Part shown: positions 23,645 through 27,892 of the stretch, one piece after another
How the letters are laid out: every line of letters starts with the position of its first letter
Numbering within the stretch: the first letter of the stretch is position 1
Source of the DNA: Saccoglossus kowalevskii
Lineage: Eukaryota > Hemichordata > Enteropneusta > Harrimaniidae
Assembly (NCBI RefSeq): GCF_000003605.2
Contig: NW_003120656.1
Location: forward strand, 1 to 27,892
Reading direction: 5' to 3'
Length of the DNA stretch: 27,892 nt
The notes under the pieces: model-generated
What the model was told of the DNA's origin: nothing
What the model saw: the letters and a program-made list of their open reading frames with translations, nothing else
Database searches by the model: none
Made by a program: the position numbers and the translations under genes

Positions 23645-24190
23645 CACAAATGTCAATCCATAAGTTCTCTGTTCCCAGGCATGTCTGAGATTGGGGATGC
23701 ATGAACGGATAGAAACACACGTACATAAATATCAATCCATAAGTTCACTGTTCCCAGGCATGTCTAAGATTGGGGATGCATGAACGGAGAGAAACACACA
23801 TACACAAATGTCAATCCATAAGTTCACTGTTCCGAGGCATGTCTGAGATTGGGAATGCATGAACGGATAGAAACACACGTACACAAATGTCAATCCATAA
23901 GTTCTCTGTTCCCAGGCATGGCTGAGATTGGGAATGCATGAACGGATAGAAACACACGTACATAAATGTCAATCCATAAGTTCACTGTTCCCAGGCATGT
24001 CTAAGATTGGGGATGCATGAACGGATAGAAACACACGTACACAAATGTCAATCCATAAGTTCTCTGTTCCCAGGCATGTCTGAGATTGGGGATGCATAAA
24101 TGGATAGAAACACACGTACACAAATGTCAATCCATAAGTTCTCTGGTCCCAGGCATGTCAGAGATTGGGAATGCATGAACGGATAGAAAC
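23645..24190 (+). repeat. Second copy of the left-edge satellite block
   Basis: Reproduces the order seen at 1-580: a TTCTCTG unit; CATAAATATC with TCTAAG; TTCACTG with GGGAATG; TTCTCTG with GGCTGAG; CATAAATG with TCTAAG; and a GCATAAATGG unit. Private changes are GGAGAG, GTTCCGAGG, CTGGTCCC and GTCAGAG. Copies about 23.6 kb apart suggest that the array also has a very long period. Confidence 0.8.
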
Positions 24191-25304
24191 ACATGTACAC
24201 AAATGTCAATCCATAAGTTCACTGATCCCAGGCATGGCTGAGATTGAGGATGCATGAACGGATAGAAACACACGTACACAAATGTCAATCCATAAGTTCA
24301 CTGTTCCCAGGCATGTCTGAGATTGGGGATGCATAAATGGATAGAAACACACGTACACAAATGTCAATCCATAAGTTCACTGTTCCCAGGCATGTCTGAG
24401 ATTGGGAATGCATGAACGGACAGAAACACACGTACACATATGTCAATCGATAAGTTCACTGTTCCCGGGCGTGTCTGAGATTGGGGATGCATGTACAGAT
24501 AGAAACACACGTACACAAATGTCACTCCATATGTTCACTGTTCCCAGGCATGTCTGAGATTGGGGATGCATGAACGGATAGGAACACACGTACACAAATG
24601 TCAATCCATAAGTTCACTGTTCCCAGGCATGTCTGAGATTGGGGTTGCATGAACATATAGAAACACACGTACACAAATGTCAATCCGTAAGTTCACTGTT
24701 CCCAGGCATGTCTGAGATTGGGAATGCATGAACGGATAGAAACACACGTACACAAATGTCAATCCGTAAGTTCACTGTTCCCAGGCATGTCTGAGATTGG
24801 GAATGCATGAACGGATAGAAACACACGTACACAAATGTCAATCCATAAGTTCACTTTTCCCAGGCATGTCTGAGATTGGGGATGTATGAACAGATAGAAA
24901 CACACGTACACAAATGTCAATCCATAAGTTCACTGTTCCCAGGCATGTCTGAGATTGGGGATGCATGAACAGATAGAAACACACGTACACAAATGTCAAT
25001 CCATAAGTTCACTGTTCCCAGGCATGTCTGAGATTGGGGATGCATGAACAGATAGAAACACACGTACACAAATGTCAATCCATAAGTTCACTGTTCCCAG
25101 GCATGTCTGAGATTGGGGATGCATGAACAGATAGAAACACACGTACACAAATGTCACTCCATATGTTCACTGTTCCCAGGCATGTCTGAGATTGGGGATG
25201 CATGAACGGATAGGAACACACGTACACAAATGTCAATCCATAATTTCACTGATCCCAGGCATGTCTGAGATTGGGGATGCATGAACAGATAGAAACACAC
25301 GTAC
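24191..25304 (+). repeat. Satellite block with CCCGGG cassette, third location
   Basis: The GGACAG / ACACATATG + CCCGGGCGTG + GTACAG / GTCACTCCATATG cassette lies at about 24,356-24,590. It is followed by GTTG...ATATAG, CCGTAAG units, and CACTTTTCCC with GATGTATG, as in the 880-bp unit but shorter and without the 90-bp hybrid monomer (GGATAGGAAC stands there). Private changes are TCGATAAG near 24,448 and CATAATTTCAC near 25,239. Confidence 0.82.
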
Positions 25305-25777
25305 ACAAATGCCAATCCGTAAGTTCACTGTTCCCAGGCATGTCTGAGATTGGGAATGCATGAACGGATAGAAACACACGTACACAAATGTCAATCCATA
25401 AGTTCTCTCTTCCCAGGCATGTCTGAGATTGGGGTTGCATGAACATATAGAAACACACGTACACAAATGTCAATCCGTAAGTTCACTGTTCCCAGGCATG
25501 TCTGAGATTGGGAATGCATGAACGGACAGAATCACACGTTCACAAATGTCAATCCGTAAGTTCACTGTTCCCAGGCATGTCTGAGATTGGGAATGCATGA
25601 ACGGACAGAAACACACGTACACAAATGTCAATCCATAAGTTCTCTCTTCCCAGGCATGTCTGAGATTGGGGTTGCATGAACATATAGAAACACGCGTACA
25701 CAAATGTCAATCCGTAAGTTCACTGTTCCCAGGCATGTCTGAGATTGGGAATGCATGAACGGATAGAAACACACGTA
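25305..25777 (+). repeat. 237-bp (3-monomer) tandem duplication
   Basis: TTCTCTCTTCCC with GGTTGCATGAACATATAG occurs at 25,403 and 25,640, 237 bp apart, flanked each time by CCGTAAG with GGGAATG. Differences are GCCAATCC, AATCACACGTTCAC (near 25,531) and CACGCGTAC (near 25,690). Confidence 0.85.
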
Positions 25778-26567
25778 CACAAATGTCAATCCATAAGTTC
25801 ACTGTTCCCAGGCATGTCTGAGATTGGAGATGCATGAACAGATAGAAACACACGTACACAAATGTCAATCCATAAGTTCACTGTTCCCAGGCATGTCTGA
25901 GATTGGGGATGCATGAACGGATAGAAACACACTTACACAAATGTCAATCTATTAGTTCACTGTTCCCAGGCATGTCTGAGATTGGGGATGCATAAACGGA
26001 TAGAAACACACGTACACAAATGTCAATCCATAAGTTCTCTGTTCCCAGGCATGTCTGAGTTTGGGGATGCATGAACGGATAGAAACACACGTACACAAAT
26101 GTCAATCCATAAGTTCACTGTTCCCAGGCATGTCTGAGATTGGGGATGTATGAACAAATAGAAACACACGTACACAAATGTCAATCCGTAAGTTCACTGT
26201 TCCCAGGCATGTCTGAGATTGGGGATGCATGAACAGATAGAAACACACGTACACAAATGTCAATCCATAAGTTCACTGTTCCCAGGCATGTCTGAGATTG
26301 GGGTTGCATGAACATATAGAAACACACGTACACAAATGTCAATCCGTAAGTTCACTGTTCCCAGGCATGTCTGAGATTGGGAATGCATGAACGGATAGAA
26401 ACACACGTACACAAATGTTAATCCGTAAGTTCACTGTTCCCAGGCATGTCTGAGATTGGGAATGCATGAACGGACAGAAACACACGTACACAAATGTCAA
26501 TCCATAAGTTCTCTGTTCCCAGGCATGTCTGAGATTGGGGTTGCATGAACATATAGAAACACACGTA
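25778..26567 (+). repeat. Segmental copy of 15,504-16,373 (10 monomers)
   Basis: Same order of private markers as 15,504-16,373 but one monomer shorter: GGAGATG, CACTTAC, CTATTAG, GAGTTTGGGG, GAACAAATAG, ACAG, GTTG, CCGTAAG, GTTAATCC with GGACAG, then GTTG. The two single-base indels of the other copy are absent here, so this copy may be closer to the ancestor, or the other carries sequence errors. Confidence 0.88.
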
Positions 26568-27892
26568 CACAAATGTCAATCCGTAAGTTCACTGTTCCCA
26601 GGCATGTCTGAGATTGGGAATGCATGAACGGATAGAAACACACGTACACAAATGTCAATCCATAAGTTCACTGTTCCCAGGCATGTCTGAGATTGGGGAT
26701 GCATGAACGGATAGAAACACACGTACACAAATGTCAATCCATAAGTTCACTGTTCCCAGGCATGTCTGAGATTGGGGATGCATCAACGGATAGAAACACA
26801 CTTACACAAATGTCAATCTATAAGTTCACTGTTCCCAGGCATGTCTGAGATTGGGGATGTATGAACAGATAGAAACACACGTACACAAATGTCAATCCAT
26901 AAGTTCACTGTTCCCAGGCAAGTCTGAGATTGGGAATGCATGAACAGATAGAAACACACGTACACAAATGTCAATCTATAAGTTCACTGTTCCCAGGCAT
27001 GTCTGAGATTGGGGGATACATGAACAGATAGAAACACACGTACACAAATGTCAATCCATAAGTTCACTGTTCCCAGGCATGTCTGAGATTGGGGATGTAT
27101 GAACGGATAGAAACACACGTACACAAATGTCAATCCATAAGTTCACTGTTCCCAGGCATGTCTGAGATTGGGGATGCATGAACGGATAGAAACACACGTA
27201 CACAAATGTCAATCCGTAAGTTGACAGTTCCCAGGCATGTCTGAGATTGGGGATGCATGAACAGATAGAAACACACGTACACAAATGTCAATCCGTAAGT
27301 TCACTGTTCCCAGGCATGTCTGAGATTGGGAATGCATGAACGGATAGAAACACACGTACACAAATGTCAATCCATAAGTTCTCTGTTCCCAGGCATGTCT
27401 GAGATTGGGGTTGCATGAACATATAGAAACACACGTACACAAATGTCAATCCGTAAGTTCACTGTTCCCAGGCATGTCTGAGATTGGGAATGCATGAACG
27501 GATAGAAACACACGTACACAAATGTCAATCCATAAGTTCACTGTTCCCAGGCATGTCTGAGATTGGGGATGCATGAACGGATAGAAACACACGTACACAA
27601 ATATCAATCCATAAGTTCACTGTTCCCATGCATGTCTGAGATTGGGGATGCATGACCGGATAGAAACACACTTACACAAATGTCAATCTATAAGTTCACT
27701 GTTCCCAGGCATGTCTGAGATTGGGGATGCATAAACGGATAGAAACACACGTACACAAATGTCAATCCATAAGTTCTCTGTTCCCAGGCATGTCTGAGAT
27801 TGGGAATGCATGAACGGATAGAAACACACGTACACAAATGCCAATCTATAAGTTCACTGATCCCAGGCATGTCTGAGAATTGGGGATGTTGA
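26489..27892 (+). repeat. 870-bp (11-monomer) repeat, second copy cut by the window end
   Basis: Copy 1 is 26,489-27,358 and copy 2 runs from 27,359 to the end. The TTCTCTG/GTTG unit (26,509 and 27,379) and CACTTAC (26,801 and 27,671) are both 870 bp apart: 11 monomers plus one inserted G near 27,011. Shared order is GTTG, CCGTAAG with GGGAATG, CCATAAG, CACTTAC, CTATAAG. Later units diverge. The last monomer (27,833 on) is partial, with GAGAATTGG (plus 1) and GATGTTGA. Confidence 0.85.

Larger units (their letters stand above)
1..27892 (+). repeat. 79-bp tandem satellite array (entire window)
   Basis: A 79-bp unit repeats head to tail from the first base to the last, always in the same orientation. 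Landmarks recur at every unit: CACAAATG (unit 1-8), AGGCATGTCT (33-42), ATGCAT (53-58) and CACGTA (74-79). There are 352 complete units and a final partial one starting at 27,833. Summing the indels I located gives +24 bp, which matches the observed position of that last unit, so no transposon or unique DNA is hidden inside. The consensus is 44% GC by hand count. No gene lies in it: 79 is not a multiple of 3, and the open frames are by-products of the repeat. Family not recognised. Likely eukaryotic heterochromatic satellite or giant minisatellite; the chromosomal position cannot be told from this window. Confidence 0.98.

Noticed and set aside
404-27870. About sixty minus-strand open frames of 60-131 codons with closely similar products
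   Set aside because: They are three-monomer readings of the satellite, mostly start with TTG rather than ATG, overlap each other at 79-bp steps, and end at the same monomer TGA. Length changes follow indels. No sign of coding constraint.
1-27892. CRISPR array
   Set aside because: Repeats abut directly with no unique spacers, the unit is 79 bp, and variation is spread along the unit and shared between distant copies.
1-27892. Exons of a tandem-repeat protein
   Set aside because: The unit is not a multiple of three, single-base indels are tolerated, and every phase meets a stop within three monomers.
1-27892. CENP-B box (TTCG....A..CGGG type)
   Set aside because: The rare TTCG forms (AATTCG near 3645 and 3724, GTTCGC near 8557) are not followed by A..CGGG at the right spacing, and CCCGGG units lack TTCG upstream.
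1-27892. Transposon, LTR or inserted unique DNA
   Set aside because: The monomer length tally closes without an unexplained insertion, and no non-monomer sequence longer than 11 bp was seen.
1-27892. Telomeric repeats or rDNA spacer repeats
   Set aside because: No TTAGGG-like runs and no rRNA promoter or rRNA sequence are visible.

Overview
The whole 27,892-base window is one uninterrupted head-to-tail tandem array of a 79-bp satellite monomer: 352 complete units plus a 60-base partial unit at the right edge. I found no protein-coding gene, RNA gene, transposon, CRISPR array or single-copy stretch. Every unit has the same orientation. The unit lengths balance: 352 x 79 bp, plus a net +24 bp from about thirty 1-bp indels and two 90-bp units, gives the observed position of the last monomer, so no sizeable foreign insertion is present. 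Both ends lie inside repeat, so the true array is probably longer.

Monomer numbering used here: position 1 is the first base of CACAAATG, which is base 1 of the window. Landmarks are the first CpG at 15-16, TTCACTG or TTCTCTG at 21-27, AGGCATGTCT at 33-42, the G run at 49-52, ATGCAT at 53-58, the second CpG at 62-63 (ACGGATAG), and the third CpG at 76-77 (CACGTA). My consensus is 44% GC. Common variant sites are 15-16 (CG/CA/TA, rarely TG), 24 (A/T), 40 (T, or G, or A), 52 (G/A), 53 (A/T, the GGGGTTG form), 54-56, and 63-64 (GG/AG/AT).

Organism: such an array is typical of eukaryotic constitutive heterochromatin (centromeric, pericentromeric or subtelomeric) or a very large minisatellite. 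I do not recognise the family. The strongest hint is that all three CpG sites vary mainly to CpA or TpG, the decay expected of methylated DNA, which would suit a vertebrate or a plant. This is inference only.

Layout: 1-790 carries the GGCTGAG and TCTAAG variants and recurs in the same order at 23,645-24,190. 791-1264 is a 3-monomer tandem duplication. 1740-3550 is a divergent module (A) that recurs at 5924-6240 and 8213-8843. 3950-5370 is a homogeneous stretch. 6555-7186 is a run of CpG-bearing units. 7266-8212 is a 6-monomer duplication. 8841-9630 is an exact 395-bp tandem duplication. 10,029-11,550 is an 880-bp duplication that carries an 11-bp-longer hybrid monomer. 12,657-14,080 holds a CCCGGG cassette repeated at 1185 bp. 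14,161-15,503 is a rearranged relative of the two near-identical 14-monomer units at 21,037-23,249. 15,504-16,373 matches 25,778-26,567. 18,272-20,404 shows 6-mer and then alternating 4-mer and 5-mer higher-order repeats. 26,489 to the end is an 11-monomer repeat.

There is no gene cooperation to describe. The interest lies in the recombination record: nested duplications from 2 to 14 monomers, segmental copies up to about 23.6 kb apart, and individual hybrid monomers that show where unequal exchange occurred.
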